Below, in pieces: positions 63,331-64,000 of a DNA stretch of 64,000 nucleotides. Both the position numbers and the translations under genes were made by a program. Source of the DNA: Rhea pennata. Taxonomy: Eukaryota > Chordata > Aves > Rheiformes > Rheidae. The notes below the pieces were generated by a model. It was given only the letters and a program-made list of their open reading frames with translations, made no database searches and was not told the origin of the DNA. Numbering within the stretch: the stretch's first letter is position 1; each line of letters begins with the position of its first letter. The DNA is taken from assembly GCF_028389875.1 (NCBI RefSeq), contig NC_084663.1:206553876-206617875 (forward strand), read 5' to 3'.

Positions 63331-64000
63331 CTTCCCCAGATTCAGGCCTCTGTATTTCTTTTGCTGCCGCCTGGGCATCTTCTGTATAGCAGTGGTGCCT
63401 CCCATAACAGCCCATGCCCCATCCCTTGTCACCCCATGCCTGCACTCCGCTGCAGCATCTGCTGTCTCCACCTCACAAGTAGTCTGCTATTGTACCAGGC
63501 CTAGACTAGGCCCAAGGGCTAGAGGGGTGAATGGGGCTGCACCCCTTAAAAATAGACAGAAAAAAGAAAAAAGAAAAAAGTCAGCCAAAGCCACAGGAAA
63601 CCCAAACTAGAGGTAGTCCTGAGGAGGATCAGGAGGTTAGCTGGTAAGCCAGAGGACCTGGCAAGGCACCATCCCTACTTGTCATGGCACCAAGCCTGTG
63701 GCCTTTGGGAAGAACGTCCTAAAGGCTGCAGGAGTACTGCCGCACATCCCCAGTGGCAGTGGAGGGGAGTGGCGAGACAAAGAAGCTGGAACATGCCTGA
63801 GGGCTAAGGGCTCGGCACCCGACCGAGGAGGCCACCAAGTAGCCCCTGCGCAAAGGCTGCCACACGGGAAGAGGAGAGCCATCCTGTGAGCCCGGCAGTC
63901 CGGCCCCCGCATCTGAGCCCAGAATGATCCAAGAGGCCGTTTCGGCAATGGCCAGGGCCTCCACCCAAGGTGTTAATCAACACACCCAAGCACCCAGCTT
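63331..64000. other. Unassigned sequence to window end
   Basis: Moderately GC-rich with short frames on both strands (at most 88 codons). An (AAAAAAG)n stretch of three units lies at about 63558-63579. No domain or element recognised. It may continue into a feature beyond the window. Confidence 0.4.

Overview
The window looks like avian nuclear DNA. It carries several CR1 non-LTR retrotransposons whose 3' ends finish in the avian-type ATTCTATG octamer tail, a decayed endogenous retrovirus with ERV-L-like pol, and one compact GC-rich gene of the PHF7/G2E3 PHD-finger family, which is often duplicated in birds. I cannot name the species. Crocodilian or turtle DNA also contains CR1, but the compact GC-rich gene favours a bird. 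LAYOUT: 1-52.2 kb is AT-rich and gene-poor. I found no convincing host exon there, only microsatellites, long T tracts, small perfect hairpins, one short GC-richer patch (about 2.97-3.64 kb) and five CR1 pieces: two on the plus strand (23.1 and 30.6 kb) and three on the minus strand (37.8, 41.2 and 46.6 kb). From 52.3 to 56.3 kb lies a broken retroviral mosaic: an LTR-like segment with three 34-bp tandem repeats, the end of RNase H, integrase, Env surface and transmembrane remnants, and a different-looking 3' LTR. From 56.3 to 58.1 kb is AT-rich spacer. At about 58.14 kb base composition changes abruptly to very GC-rich and stays so to about 62.9 kb. THE GENE: on the minus strand of this GC block I could build a complete nine-coding-exon gene (58213-61744). 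All introns are GT-AG, all splice phases agree, and the product is 342 residues with an extended PHD module, a RING/PHD-like module, a third zinc-binding PHD and a Ser- then Arg-rich tail. This is the only host gene I can support. A TATA-like box with a CRE half-site lies upstream at about 62.2 kb and an ATTAAA signal downstream at 58.05 kb. From 62.3 to 64 kb there is unassigned sequence with a pyrimidine tract and one uninterpreted open frame. Most long open frames across the GC block, on both strands, are compositional shadows of this gene.
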